Positions 14,835 through 23,110 of a stretch of DNA of 53,286 nt are shown piece after piece. The notes under the pieces were generated by a model that worked only from the letters and a program-made list of their open reading frames with translations, did no database searches and was not told where the DNA came from. A program made the position numbers and the translations under genes. This DNA is from Candidatus Pacearchaeota archaeon (GTDB lineage: Archaea > Nanobdellota > Nanobdellia > Pacearchaeales > GW2011-AR1). The stretch spans positions 1 through 53,286 of the forward strand of contig JAGLQO010000013.1 in NCBI GenBank assembly GCA_023136775.1, given 5' to 3'. The first letter of the stretch is position 1. The number at the start of each line of letters is the position of its first letter.

Positions 14835-15305
14835 TTATTTTTTAAGTTGCCAGGCGACTACACCCGCTATTATTAATAAGAGTATCATACCAAACCAATC
14901 TGTTGACATCCAGGTTCTGACTAATGCCCAATTAATTGCAGTATTGAAAACATGTCCAGCAGATAAGACAAACAAAAGAATCATTATTCCAAATACTGCC
15001 CATCCAATCCACTTACTGTCCTTGAAAATACTCGGAGCATCACCTGGCAAAAAAGCCATTATTACAAATATAAAAAATAATACAACAACTCCAACACTAA
15101 ACCATGCAGATGAAAATTGAATAAATTCTACCAACTTTGCTTGAACAATAAAAAAACTAGCTAAAACAAACGAAATCAATAGCATAACAAATTCATTGCC
15201 ACCCAAAATTTCAGACTTCTTCAACAAAGCATAAACCACAACAAGCACTAATAAAAATGCAAAAATAGGAAGAAAATACCCAATCGTTGAAATTACTACA
15301 GCCAT
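14835..15305 (-). CDS. Four-helix membrane protein, paralog A
   Basis: 156 residues with about four to five membrane helices and no large soluble part. The pattern PIFAFLLVLVVVYALLKKSEILGG near the N-terminus recurs in the two genes upstream as LPFLLIFAIVYAILEKTKLLAS and LPFLLVFVVTFAILQKSKILGD, showing that the three are paralogs of one DPANN-type family. A middle loop with K-W-I-G-W (or KxxWxGW) precedes the third helix. No catalytic motif. A TATA-like AAATATATAAACA lies about 20-35 bp before the ATG, so it is transcribed on its own. Function unknown. The neighbouring pilus motor suggests a membrane role, but this is weak. Confidence 0.75.
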   Translation of the reverse strand: MAVVISTIGYFLPIFAFLLVLVVVYALLKKSEILGGNEFVMLLISFVLASFFIVQAKLVEFIQFSSAWFSVGVVVLFFIFVIMAFLPGDAPSIFKDSKWIGWAVFGIMILLFVLSAGHVFNTAINWALVRTWMSTDWFGMILLLIIAGVVAWQLKK

Positions 15306-15349
15306 AATTGACTAAGAAAAATATTGTTTATATATTTATTGAATAGAAA

Positions 15350-15859
15350 TTATTCAGAATTCTTTCCCTTAACAACCAAAACAACTGCCACAACTATTCC
15401 CACAATGACTATCGCCCAAATATATTCTACAAACCATCCACCAAAACCACTAGCTCCGCTCCAACTTCCCCATGAGCTAAGTGCCCAAATAATTACACCA
15501 GCCAAAATAGCCCATCCAAACCACACATGTTTTCCTTCTGGATTCCCAGCCGGTAAAAAAAATCCAATGAAAATCATAAATACTAATAATAAAGAAAGAC
15601 CTATCCCAAACCTAGGAAATATTACTGCAAAAAATTCTGAAACAAAATCAAATTGTAAAGAAAGCAATGATACAGAAACTGCAATTATAGCAGTTATCCC
15701 TTTGTTGTTTACAAATTTATCCCCTTCTTTGCTAGCCAATAATTTTGTTTTTTCAAGAATAGCATATACAATAGCGAAAATTAATAAAAATGGCAAGACA
15801 TATGAGAACACCCCCATCTGATTCCAAGTGTTCATAATATCTGTAATTGTCACAACCAT
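15350..15859 (-). CDS. Four-helix membrane protein, paralog B
   Basis: 169 residues, same layout as its neighbours: a first helix with the shared LPFLLIFAIVYAILEKTKLLA motif, a second helix after a short loop (GITAIIAVSVSLLSLQF), a loop FLPAGNPEGKHVWFGWAIL, and a last helix WAIVIVGIVVAVVLVVKGKN. A TATA-like ATATATAAATAATA about 20-35 bp before the ATG indicates separate transcription. The family is not one I can name. Three tandem paralogs suggest subunits of one hetero-oligomer or dosage duplicates. Confidence 0.75.
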   Translation of the reverse strand: MVVTITDIMNTWNQMGVFSYVLPFLLIFAIVYAILEKTKLLASKEGDKFVNNKGITAIIAVSVSLLSLQFDFVSEFFAVIFPRFGIGLSLLLVFMIFIGFFLPAGNPEGKHVWFGWAILAGVIIWALSSWGSWSGASGFGGWFVEYIWAIVIVGIVVAVVLVVKGKNSE

Positions 15860-15898
15860 AACTTATCAAGATAAATATTATTTATATATGTTTGGAAA

Positions 15899-16393
15899 TT
15901 ATTTATCACTGCCCTTTTTCTTCCCACCAACAATCGCAACGATAACAGCTCCAATAACCAACCCAACCATAATTATATTCATTAAAAGAGTACCTCCAGA
16001 ATTTCCACTAAACGTTTCAACGATTTTACTACCGAGTCCAGTTACAAACAGCACAACTCCAAATGTAAATACTCCAGCCAATCCCCCAAACACTGGCTTC
16101 ATCCATTTATGCTTTGATGCATCAGACAAATCTCCAGCAACAAATCCATATAAAATTAAAAATACTAAAATCACAGCAATACCAACTGCCATCCACGGCA
16201 TAATACCAACAATAATACCTCGAGGACCAGGAAGTGCAATCAATAAAAGTCCAACAACAAATCCAACAATCGCATCAATCTGAGCCTTACCATCACCTAA
16301 GATTTTAGACTTTTGTAAAATAGCAAATGTCACGACGAACACCAGTAAGAACGGCAAAAGCATTTCGGTAAAAAATGGGTGTTCAAATATCAT
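15899..16393 (-). CDS. Four-helix membrane protein, paralog C
   Basis: 164 residues. LPFLLVFVVTFAILQKSKILGDGKAQIDAIVGFVVGLLLIAL is the family signature; the loop KHKWMKPVFGG corresponds to the KxxWxGW loop of the other two; the C-terminal helix ends in a basic tail (VGGKKKGSDK). TATA-like TTTATATAAGC lies about 20-30 bp before the ATG. This member has a long hydrophobic loop with GLGSKIVETFSGNSGG between helices 3 and 4 that the others lack in this form. Function unknown. Confidence 0.75.
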   Translation of the reverse strand: MIFEHPFFTEMLLPFLLVFVVTFAILQKSKILGDGKAQIDAIVGFVVGLLLIALPGPRGIIVGIMPWMAVGIAVILVFLILYGFVAGDLSDASKHKWMKPVFGGLAGVFTFGVVLFVTGLGSKIVETFSGNSGGTLLMNIIMVGLVIGAVIVAIVGGKKKGSDK

Positions 16394-16488
16394 AGTTTAA
16401 CAAATCAAATAGCTTATATAAATATTTTGAAACTAAAATCACACACTCTGCTTCCTCACCCACTCCAAATCCTCAAGCGCAGATTTAA

Positions 16489-16580
16489 TTTTAGACGAGG
16501 GATTTCGCAGCGTTAAAGATTTTGCAGCGTACTGCAGTACGTAAAAAATTTTTAACCAAGAAATCACCGTATAAAATTAA
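16489..16580. repeat. Imperfect palindrome at the 3' end of the PRC-barrel gene
   Basis: Outer arms GATTTAATTTTAGACG and CGTATAAAATTAAATC pair; the right one includes the stop codon of the PRC-barrel gene. Inner parts GGGATTTCGC, TTAAAGATTTT and a central GTACTGCAGTAC palindrome also pair. AACCAAGAAATCACCG next to the gene is shared with the palindrome at 10739-10850. Confidence 0.55.
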
Positions 16581-16873
16581 ATCAGCTCGTCTTCTAGGGG
16601 GAGCATGTCTTCTTCCACATCTTGTGGAATTGGAACTGCATTCCTATTAATAATTATAATGTCGCCCATTGCTTTGATAAATTGATGTGGTACTATTATC
16701 CCTCTAGCTCCACCAAGAACATTTACCATTCCTGATTCTCTTGAAACTACGATTCTCCAACCATCAATTTTATTATCAATTAGATTAACTTCTTCAATCG
16801 TTCCGAATAAATCTCCAGAATCTGTATAAACTCGCTTCCCTATCGTCTCACTTAATTTCTTTATTTTTAACAT
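16577..16873 (-). CDS. PRC-barrel domain protein
   Basis: 98 residues. Residues 5-75 form a PRC-barrel fold: LSETIGKRVYTDSGDLFGTIEEVNLIDNKIDGWRIVV, then a strand ending in IIVPHQFIKAMGDIIIIN. Single-domain PRC-barrel proteins are common in archaea. Related domains occur in the ribosome maturation factor RimM and in CdvA, and bind RNA or protein. The C-terminal tail is acidic (EEDMLPLEDELI). A TATA-like TATTTAAATG lies 25-40 bp before the ATG. Monocistronic. The exact partner cannot be told from sequence. Confidence 0.85.
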   Translation of the reverse strand: MLKIKKLSETIGKRVYTDSGDLFGTIEEVNLIDNKIDGWRIVVSRESGMVNVLGGARGIIVPHQFIKAMGDIIIINRNAVPIPQDVEEDMLPLEDELI

Positions 16874-17038
16874 AATTCAACAACTCGAGCTTCATTTAAA
16901 TAGATTTCTATGCTCCAGAAGATGTTGAAAAAATCATGTAACGACAATCAAAGGACATCACAAGAACTCTTTCCCCAGAAGGTAAACAATGAAGTCAAAC
17001 ACTCTAAGTTTATAAAAATATAGCAACTCCGTAGCAAG

Positions 17039-17050
17039 TTTTATAAAAAA
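17039..17050 (+). promoter_or_regulatory. TATA-like promoter of the M50-like gene
   Basis: TTTTATAAAAAA lies about 19-30 bp before the ATG at 17069, fitting a leaderless transcript. Confidence 0.5.
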
Positions 17051-17068
17051 TATTGTACTATATCTATT

Positions 17069-17695
17069 ATGGAAATTGGAAATAATAAAAAAGAAATAAT
17101 AACTATAGCTCTAGCAGCAATCATTCTAGCAATAACTGTATCATTCAAGGACCTCTCAATTTTTTATAAAGCCCTATTAAGTTTCCTAATAATAATTACC
17201 GCAAATGTAATAATAAAAAAACTAATCGGATATCATTTTGAAATTAAAATTAATACAAAAATTTGGACATTGTATCAATTTGGATTCAAGAAAAAACAAC
17301 ACTTCAAAAAACCTATGCCAATGGCATGGCTTCCATTTGTAATGGCATTTTTTTCAAGAGGATATATTTTCTGGTTAGGAATATTAGAATTTGACGCTAA
17401 CCCTCTTCCAGAAAGAGCTTCTAGAAGACACGGACTTTACAGATTTACTGAAATAACAGAAAGACACATGGGATGGATTGCATTCTGGGGAGTTGTGACA
17501 AATTTAATCATGGGAATCATTGGTTATATAATTGGATTTGAACTTTTCGCAAAACTTAATTTCCATTTTGCAATGTGGTCGATAATTCCAATAGCAAGAT
17601 TTGACGGAACAAAAATATTTTTCGCCAATCGAATACTTTGGGTAATCATAACATCAATAGCCTCACTATTATTCTTCCTAAGTTTCGGAATCTAA
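17069..17695 (+). CDS. M50/site-2-protease-like membrane protein lacking HExxH
   Basis: 208 residues with five or six membrane helices. The C-terminal motif FHFAMWSIIPIARFDGTKIFFANR matches the N-x-x-P-x-x-x-x-D-G region of site-2 proteases, in which the Asp is a zinc ligand. The expected HExxH zinc-binding motif is absent. The place where it should be reads RHGLYRFTEITERHMGW, with His and Glu but in another order. It may therefore be an inactive rhomboid- or S2P-like scaffold, or use a different ligand set. Alone on the plus strand, convergent with the DUF5652-like gene, with its own TATA box. Confidence 0.6.
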   Translation: MEIGNNKKEIITIALAAIILAITVSFKDLSIFYKALLSFLIIITANVIIKKLIGYHFEIKINTKIWTLYQFGFKKKQHFKKPMPMAWLPFVMAFFSRGYIFWLGILEFDANPLPERASRRHGLYRFTEITERHMGWIAFWGVVTNLIMGIIGYIIGFELFAKLNFHFAMWSIIPIARFDGTKIFFANRILWVIITSIASLLFFLSFGI

Positions 17696-17782
17696 TCTAA
17701 ACAAAATTTAATTCATAAGACCTCATACTCATCAACCTATTTTTAAATTAGTGAATTGTTTAATACAAATAACAAATAAAAT

Positions 17783-18050
17783 TCCAAGGCCAAATGGCTC
17801 ACGGATTTACACAGACTCTTCTTTCGAAAAGTTCACGGATCCAAGACGCTAGCTCGTATATTACTTTTGTTTATTAAGTTCTGCCTTGAATCCGTGAATG
17901 AGGAACTCATCCGTGTAAATCCGTGAGCAAAAATTGCCCCCTTCCCCTGTCTTGAATTGGCATGCCGGGGACTACCAAGGTCTGGGAGCTAGCAAGGTCG
18001 TCCCTAATTGGGGATCGTTTGAGACTAACCAAATTAAAATTTAAATAGTG
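17783..18050. repeat. Inverted pair of CCGTG repeats plus a GTTTGAGACYAACCAA repeat
   Basis: The 401-bp gap between convergent genes holds two inverted CCGTG repeats. The minus-strand copy (17783-17856) has an imperfect ACTTTTC-GAAA-GAAGAGT stem. The plus-strand copy (17881-17957) has ATGAG-GAA-CTCAT inside the constant frame ATCCGTGA...CCGTGTAAATCCGTGAG. After these lies GATCGTTTGAGACTAACCAAATTAAAATTTAAATAGTGA, which recurs diverged at 19346-19385 and 48938-48975. Confidence 0.65.
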
Positions 18051-18096
18051 AGAGTGTCGCAAGCTATTTGTTTTGAAAAATATTACTCAAAAAAAA

Positions 18097-18384
18097 TTAA
18101 TCTAAAGTTGGAATTTTTTTAACTTTCTTCCTAATTACTTTCTTTTTAGAAATCACCCTTTTCTTAATTATAACTTTTTTGTCAACACTATAAAAATTAA
18201 CTTTATTCAAAAAGAAAATATAAAGAATCGGTAAAATCCCAAAAGTATTCAAAATAAAAAATGCAACAAACCAAGACAAATGTCCTTTCCGGGCTGCCTT
18301 CCAAGCAGCAATTCCTTTCCAAATAATCGTCCAAAATAAAACAGGATAAAACCAAATAGGAAGTGCAGAATAATCAATCACCAT
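18097..18384 (-). CDS. Small membrane protein, DUF5652-like
   Basis: 95 residues with two membrane helices. The pattern PVLFWTIIWKGIAAWKAARKGHLSWFVAFFILNTFGILPILYIFFLNK resembles the DUF5652 family found in archaea and candidate-phyla bacteria; I name it from memory of the pattern. The C-terminal 30 residues are a Lys-rich tail (KKRVISKKKVIRKKVKK), probably cytosolic and able to touch nucleic acid or acidic lipids. Function unknown. Single gene, convergent with the M50-like gene. Confidence 0.65.
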   Translation of the reverse strand: MVIDYSALPIWFYPVLFWTIIWKGIAAWKAARKGHLSWFVAFFILNTFGILPILYIFFLNKVNFYSVDKKVIIKKRVISKKKVIRKKVKKIPTLD

Positions 18385-18720
18385 ATATTTTAAAGTAATT
18401 TAAAATTTATAAATATATTGGGAAAATGAAAAAATAAGGAAAATACTATGCGAAATAATAACGAGATACTACATCAGGAATTAAATCTAAATTGTTACTA
18501 ACTAAAAAGTTATTCAAATAAAATATAGTTCCCTCAGTCACTTCGTTCTTCCACTTACCTACCCAAAGCCCAACCCAGGGTCGACGCTCAAATAAATTAT
18601 ATTTTTATCCAGAAATTCCAATGAATTTATATATATTAAAGTCCTTCATAGGCTATAACTTACAGTTGTTCAGAGTGTAACGTAGAAATTCTGAAAAAAA
18701 AGATAATTATTCTAGTTTTT
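18385..18720. other. Gene-free stretch
   Basis: This 336-bp gap has the TATA-like region of the DUF5652-like gene near 18400 (TTTATAAATATATTGGG, also found at 19328-19345) and no credible ORF. The longest frame I found is 17 codons at 18449. A weak inverted pair around CAGAAATTCC and AGAAATTCTG (18612 and 18682) is present. I see no RNA gene. Confidence 0.5.
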
Positions 18721-19287
18721 TTAATCAACTTGCTCATATGTTATTATAACCCATCCTCTATTCATTCCAAGATCTTCGAGGCTAGCAGCGTCAAGACCAT
18801 CGAAATTAGCATTGTCAAAATATCCACCAGTTGTTCTTACTAAAGAAATATCTGTAGATGTACCAAACATTCGATCTGAACCAGTTGAACCAAAATCATA
18901 ATAACCGAGACCAGCATCATTTATTATAATAGCACTAATTCCCCTTATTCTGGATAATATAATATCATGATTTACATTAATATACCTTGTAGTATCCATG
19001 TTCCAAGATCCAATTTCAACGGTTTTTGTTTTTAGCACAACATCATCTGTGGGTATTTCTTCAGCCATATCCACACAAGTCCAGTCAGCTCCACTCATTT
19101 GTAAAATCTGTCCGTCTGAACAGGGTTGAAGTTCTAAAAGGGAATGCCCAGGATTAGGAATTGTCCCTGCTATAGCATAAACTCCTACGCTAATTATCAT
19201 TAAAGCTCCTATTACAATAAAAGTATAAAACCAACGATTTGTAAAATTTATTTTTATATTAATTAGTGTGGAAAATTTCCTTTTCAT
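18721..19287 (-). CDS. Secreted or membrane-anchored surface protein
   Basis: 188 residues from the ATG at 19287; the track start at 19293 is a TTG. A basic N-terminus is followed by a signal anchor (RWFYTFIVIGALMIISVGVYAIAG) and then GTIPNPGHSLLELQPCSDGQILQMSGADWTCVDM, a segment I recall from surface and fibre-like proteins of DPANN and candidate-phyla organisms, with two Cys likely joined. The remaining beta-rich domain ends TYEQVD. Probably displayed outside the cell; possible attachment role is inference. It is divergent from the Hef helicase, with TATA-like AATATTTAAATAATAC before it. Confidence 0.6.
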   Translation of the reverse strand: MKRKFSTLINIKINFTNRWFYTFIVIGALMIISVGVYAIAGTIPNPGHSLLELQPCSDGQILQMSGADWTCVDMAEEIPTDDVVLKTKTVEIGSWNMDTTRYINVNHDIILSRIRGISAIIINDAGLGYYDFGSTGSDRMFGTSTDISLVRTTGGYFDNANFDGLDAASLEDLGMNRGWVIITYEQVD

Positions 19288-19446
19288 TATCAATATAATA
19301 AATAAGTATTATTTAAATATTTCTAAAACTTATAAATATATTGGGAATCGTTTAAGACCAACCAATTTAAATTTAATATCAGCGAGGCAAAGATTACACA
19401 AAAATGTCAATATTAATTTTATAAACTTGACTGAACATATATTAAA

Positions 19447-21006
19447 ATGGAAAAAATAAAAGAACTAAAAATGGAGCCTCGAGAATACCAAGCTGCTATT
19501 TTTGAAACATGCAAAGAAAAAGATTGTTTGGTAGTTTTACCAACAGGAACTGGAAAAACATTAATTGCATTAATGATGGCAATTGATAGATTTAAATCCA
19601 ATCCACTTCAAAAAATTTTAATCCTAGCGCCAACCCGTCCTTTAATCGAACAACATTTTGAATCTTTCAAAAAATCCTTACCAGAAAATTGGGCAGATAT
19701 GCAATTATTCACAGGAAAAACACCCTCCAATAAACGAAAAGAAATCTGGGAAACAGCTGAATTTATTTTCTCAACACCTCAATGTATTACAAACGACCTA
19801 AACAAAATGCTCTACAAATTAAACGAAGTTTCACTTCTCGTAGTAGACGAATGTCACAGGTGCCTAAAAAATTATGCATACAACCATGTAGCCAGCAAAT
19901 ATAAACTCCAAGGAGAAAACAAAAGAGTCTTAGCCCTAACAGCTTCTCCAGGAAGTGACAGACAAACAATCCAAGACGTCTGCGACAACCTCGGAATCAA
20001 AGCCGTAGAAATCAGGACAAGGGATTCCTCAGACGTTGCACCTTATTTACAAGAATTAGAATTTGAAAAAATTGACGTTGATTTTCCCCCAGAATTTTTA
20101 GAAATCAAAATATTATTAGAAGAAATCTATGACAAAAAAATTGCAGAATTAAAACACAGAGGAGTTTTTTTCGGATACCCCTCAAAAACAATGCTACTAA
20201 AAACTCAAGGAAGATTAATGGGAGAATTAAAAAAAGGAAAAAAAGAATTAAACACAATGCTCGCAGTTTCAGCAACAGCTACTGCCCTAAAAATTTCTCA
20301 TGCCCTAACACTTTTAGAAACCCAAACAATGTCCTCATTCATCGCATATATGAAAGATTTATTTGACCAAGCGGCTGCTGGAAAATCTCGTGGAGTTCAG
20401 CGATTAGTAAAAGCTCCAAGCTTCACAAAAGCTTACACTCTAGCAACAGCCCTTGGAAAAGAACATCCAAAAATACAAGTATTAAAAGAAATAATAGAAA
20501 AGCAATTCTCAATAGAACCAAATTCAAAAATAATTATATTCGCTCAATTCAGAGAAACCGTAAGAACAATCTCCGAAGAATTAAATAAAATCCCAGGAAT
20601 ATCCGCAGACAATTTTGTAGGTCAGGCAATCAAAGATCATGGAAAAGGAAAAACAACTGGATTAAAACAACGAGAGCAAAAAGCAATGATTGAAAAATTC
20701 AAGTCTGGAGAAATAAATATTTTAGTAGCAACTTCAATAGCCGAAGAAGGTCTAGATATTCCAGAAGTAAACGAAGTAATTTTCTACGAACCAATTCCCT
20801 CAGCCATTCGCTCAATCCAACGACGTGGACGAACCGCAAGACTCTCAAAAGGAAATTTAAAAATTCTAGTAACAAAAAATACACTGGATGAAACTTTCCA
20901 CTACGTAGCAGAAAACAAAGAAAGAAGAATGATTAGAGCAATTGACAAAATCAAAAAAGACTTCGACTCTGGAGTAAGACGAGAATATCAAGAAACTTTA
21001 TTGTAA
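19447..21006 (+). CDS. hef: Hef-type (FANCM-family) DEAH helicase, helicase half only
   Basis: 519 residues, an SF2 helicase of the archaeal Hef/FANCM group: Walker A LPTGTGKT (residue ~37), PTRPLIEQH, DEAH box as DECHR, LTASPG (motif III), a thumb-like insert between the RecA domains, then FAQFRETV, GLDIPEVNEVIFYEP (V) and RSIQRRGRTAR (VI). Hef remodels stalled replication forks and normally carries a C-terminal XPF nuclease in the same chain (about 750 residues). Here the chain ends after the helicase, and the nuclease is a separate gene about 3.8 kb downstream (24856-25542). The ORFs at 19787 and 20699 are shadows. Confidence 0.92.
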   Translation: MEKIKELKMEPREYQAAIFETCKEKDCLVVLPTGTGKTLIALMMAIDRFKSNPLQKILILAPTRPLIEQHFESFKKSLPENWADMQLFTGKTPSNKRKEIWETAEFIFSTPQCITNDLNKMLYKLNEVSLLVVDECHRCLKNYAYNHVASKYKLQGENKRVLALTASPGSDRQTIQDVCDNLGIKAVEIRTRDSSDVAPYLQELEFEKIDVDFPPEFLEIKILLEEIYDKKIAELKHRGVFFGYPSKTMLLKTQGRLMGELKKGKKELNTMLAVSATATALKISHALTLLETQTMSSFIAYMKDLFDQAAAGKSRGVQRLVKAPSFTKAYTLATALGKEHPKIQVLKEIIEKQFSIEPNSKIIIFAQFRETVRTISEELNKIPGISADNFVGQAIKDHGKGKTTGLKQREQKAMIEKFKSGEINILVATSIAEEGLDIPEVNEVIFYEPIPSAIRSIQRRGRTARLSKGNLKILVTKNTLDETFHYVAENKERRMIRAIDKIKKDFDSGVRREYQETLL

Positions 21007-22077
21007 TTATTTAATAAATCTAATTTGAAAATTTAAATTCATAAAAAACTTTCCATTTTCCTTGTATATATTACCAAAATTATGGCGAGAAGTACTTGCT
21101 GTATCTAATTTTGTATTATTTAAAAGATAATCCCCGAATTGATCCCTATTGTAAACATGATAACATAGGACATCTCCATTTTCTTTCACTATTATATACC
21201 CACCAGTAGCATCAAACTGATCATCCCAAACCTTAGATAGGGTCATTCCTAATGCAACATTTATTAAAAAATTTTTAATTTTAATTTTATAAAATTTATG
21301 AGAATTATTTTGATTAAATTCGCAAGGATTATTATCTGTAATTTTCAAAATTAAATCCGATATTTTACTTATTCCAAATTCATAAAAATACCTAATCAAT
21401 TCCGAAGCTATAATTGGAAACTGACTATCTATAACTTGTAAATTTAATTCAAAATTAGGCTCTCTCATCTTTCTGTATTTTAAAATTCCGCCATTGGATT
21501 TTATTTTTTCAATTTTTTCTTTAATAAATTGAAAACTATTTATATCTTCTATTTCTTTATCATCCAAAACTACCCCCTCTAATTCATAAATAAAATTCGT
21601 TGTCTTCCCTGCATTTAGTAAAGTTGATGGACTTCCAAGTCTAGACTTAATACTAAAACCAAGTTCTGGATTATAACCCGCTTGGGGATCATGCACTATC
21701 ATTGATATATCTCTCTTCTTGCTAGATTTAGACTTTATTTTTGAAATTCTTATTTTCTTCAAAAAACCTTCAATACCCTCGATAGAAAAAGACCCTTTTG
21801 ATTCTTTTATTTTTTCCAATAGAAACTCTGCTTTTTCTTTAAATTCTAAAACAGGAATCTCCTCCAACAATTCTCCATTAGAAGATTTAATTTTAATTAT
21901 TGAATCATAATAGTATTCTTTATTTTCACAGGAATCTTCTCTAAGAATTTTTATAATATCATAATAAATATTATTTAATTTATTTAATTTTGAATCTGCC
22001 GCATAAAGTTTACCTTCGGATAACAATTTTAAAAATACCAATAATTCACTCCACTCTCCCCTATTTCCTTTATTCAT
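21007..22077 (-). CDS. HpaII-like type II restriction endonuclease
   Basis: 356 residues from the ATG at 22077; the track start is an upstream TTG. The N-terminus NKGNRGEWSELLVFLKLLSEGKLYAAD matches, as I recall it, the HpaII restriction endonuclease family (cleaves CCGG). The central part HDPQAGYNPELGFSIKSRLGSPSTLLNAGKTTNF has the acidic and Lys residues (E/D...SIKS) expected of a PD-(D/E)xK-type centre. It overlaps the methyltransferase stop by 8 bp, so the pair is a restriction-modification operon. The target CCGG is inferred from the family only. The gene is more AT-rich than the helicase next to it, fitting horizontal gain. Confidence 0.85.
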   Translation of the reverse strand: MNKGNRGEWSELLVFLKLLSEGKLYAADSKLNKLNNIYYDIIKILREDSCENKEYYYDSIIKIKSSNGELLEEIPVLEFKEKAEFLLEKIKESKGSFSIEGIEGFLKKIRISKIKSKSSKKRDISMIVHDPQAGYNPELGFSIKSRLGSPSTLLNAGKTTNFIYELEGVVLDDKEIEDINSFQFIKEKIEKIKSNGGILKYRKMREPNFELNLQVIDSQFPIIASELIRYFYEFGISKISDLILKITDNNPCEFNQNNSHKFYKIKIKNFLINVALGMTLSKVWDDQFDATGGYIIVKENGDVLCYHVYNRDQFGDYLLNNTKLDTASTSRHNFGNIYKENGKFFMNLNFQIRFIK

Positions 22078-23071
22078 TTTTATCAACCGATTTTAATGAT
22101 TTAATTAATTCCTTAGCTGTTGCATATATTGCAGAAACTGCAACTGAATTCCCAAATTGCTTATACGCTTGAGCATCCGAAACTAAAATTTTAAATGAGT
22201 CAGGAAACCCTTGAAGTCTTGCCCATTCTCTAGGTGTCATTTTTCTAACACCTTTTCTATTTATGGGACCCTTGATATGAGTAGTAGGAATTAAATTTTT
22301 CTGCCTTTTATCTATTATTAAATTTCTTTCTTTTCCCATTCCTCCTACAAGGATTGCATTCGCCACTCCCTTCTTATCAATAATTTGAAACCCGAATCCA
22401 TTTCCTTTTTTAGAATGCCTTTCTTTATGTCTTTTTAATGTGTTTAAATAAACATCGGATAAATAATATTTTGCTGGAACTGGGTCTTTTTCCATCACAT
22501 CTTCAAATGAAATTGTTTTTTTGTTTTTTTTAGGATAACTAAAAGAATTAATACCTAAATCGTTTCTAAATCCCACAATAAAAATTCTTTCCCTATTTTG
22601 AGCTAAGCCAAAATCTTTTGCATTCATTATCTGAGGATCTGTAACATAATAGCCCAAATCGTTTCTCAGAACATTAAGAATAGTAGAAAGAGTCCTTCCT
22701 TTATCATGGTTCATTAGACCCTTGACATTCTCTAAAAAAATAGCTTTAGGTCTTTTTTCCTTTATTATTCTAGCCACTTCAAAAAACAAAGTTCCTCGAA
22801 TATCTCCAAAACCTTTTCTTTTACCCGCTATAGAAAACGCCTGACAGGGAAACCCTCCGCACAAAATATCATGATCTGGGACATCTTTTTCATCTATTTT
22901 TGTAATATCACCTAATGGGATTTCTCCAAAATTTTCATTATATGTTTCTTGAGCAAATCTATCTATCTCTGAACTCATAACACATTTTCCACCAACTTTC
23001 TCAAATGCTAATCTAATTCCACCAATTCCAGAAAATAAATCAATGAAAGTAAACCCTCCTCCTTTCTTCAT
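22070..23071 (-). CDS. DNA (cytosine-5) methyltransferase of the restriction-modification pair
   Basis: 333 residues with all main motifs of C5-cytosine methyltransferases: I (FIDLFSGIGGIRLAFE), IV (CGGFPCQAFSIAG, catalytic Cys), VI (FLENVKGL), VIII (QNRERIFIVG), IX (RKMTPREWARLQGFPDSF) and X (YKQFGNSVAVSAI). The target recognition domain between VIII and IX includes GVANAILVGGMGKERNLI. It protects the host from the endonuclease encoded just downstream. The start ATG at 23071 has no strong ribosome binding site in view; a TATA-like TATAAAAACTG region lies shortly before it. Confidence 0.95.
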   Translation of the reverse strand: MKKGGGFTFIDLFSGIGGIRLAFEKVGGKCVMSSEIDRFAQETYNENFGEIPLGDITKIDEKDVPDHDILCGGFPCQAFSIAGKRKGFGDIRGTLFFEVARIIKEKRPKAIFLENVKGLMNHDKGRTLSTILNVLRNDLGYYVTDPQIMNAKDFGLAQNRERIFIVGFRNDLGINSFSYPKKNKKTISFEDVMEKDPVPAKYYLSDVYLNTLKRHKERHSKKGNGFGFQIIDKKGVANAILVGGMGKERNLIIDKRQKNLIPTTHIKGPINRKGVRKMTPREWARLQGFPDSFKILVSDAQAYKQFGNSVAVSAIYATAKELIKSLKSVDKNE

Positions 23072-23110
23072 ATAACTATATATTTTTTCAGTTTTTATAA
23101 CTTGCTTATT

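Noticed and set aside
17955-18025. Possible degenerate tRNA (GCCGGGG start, GGTC blocks)
   Set aside because: No consistent acceptor, anticodon and T arms could be drawn, and the sequence recurs as a dispersed repeat at 48902.
21007-23071. Avoidance of CCGG as proof of HpaII-type specificity
   Set aside because: CCGG does occur in the window (for example near 1238, 8169, 15553, 27529 and 48301), and in DNA this AT-rich a meaningful depletion cannot be judged by eye.
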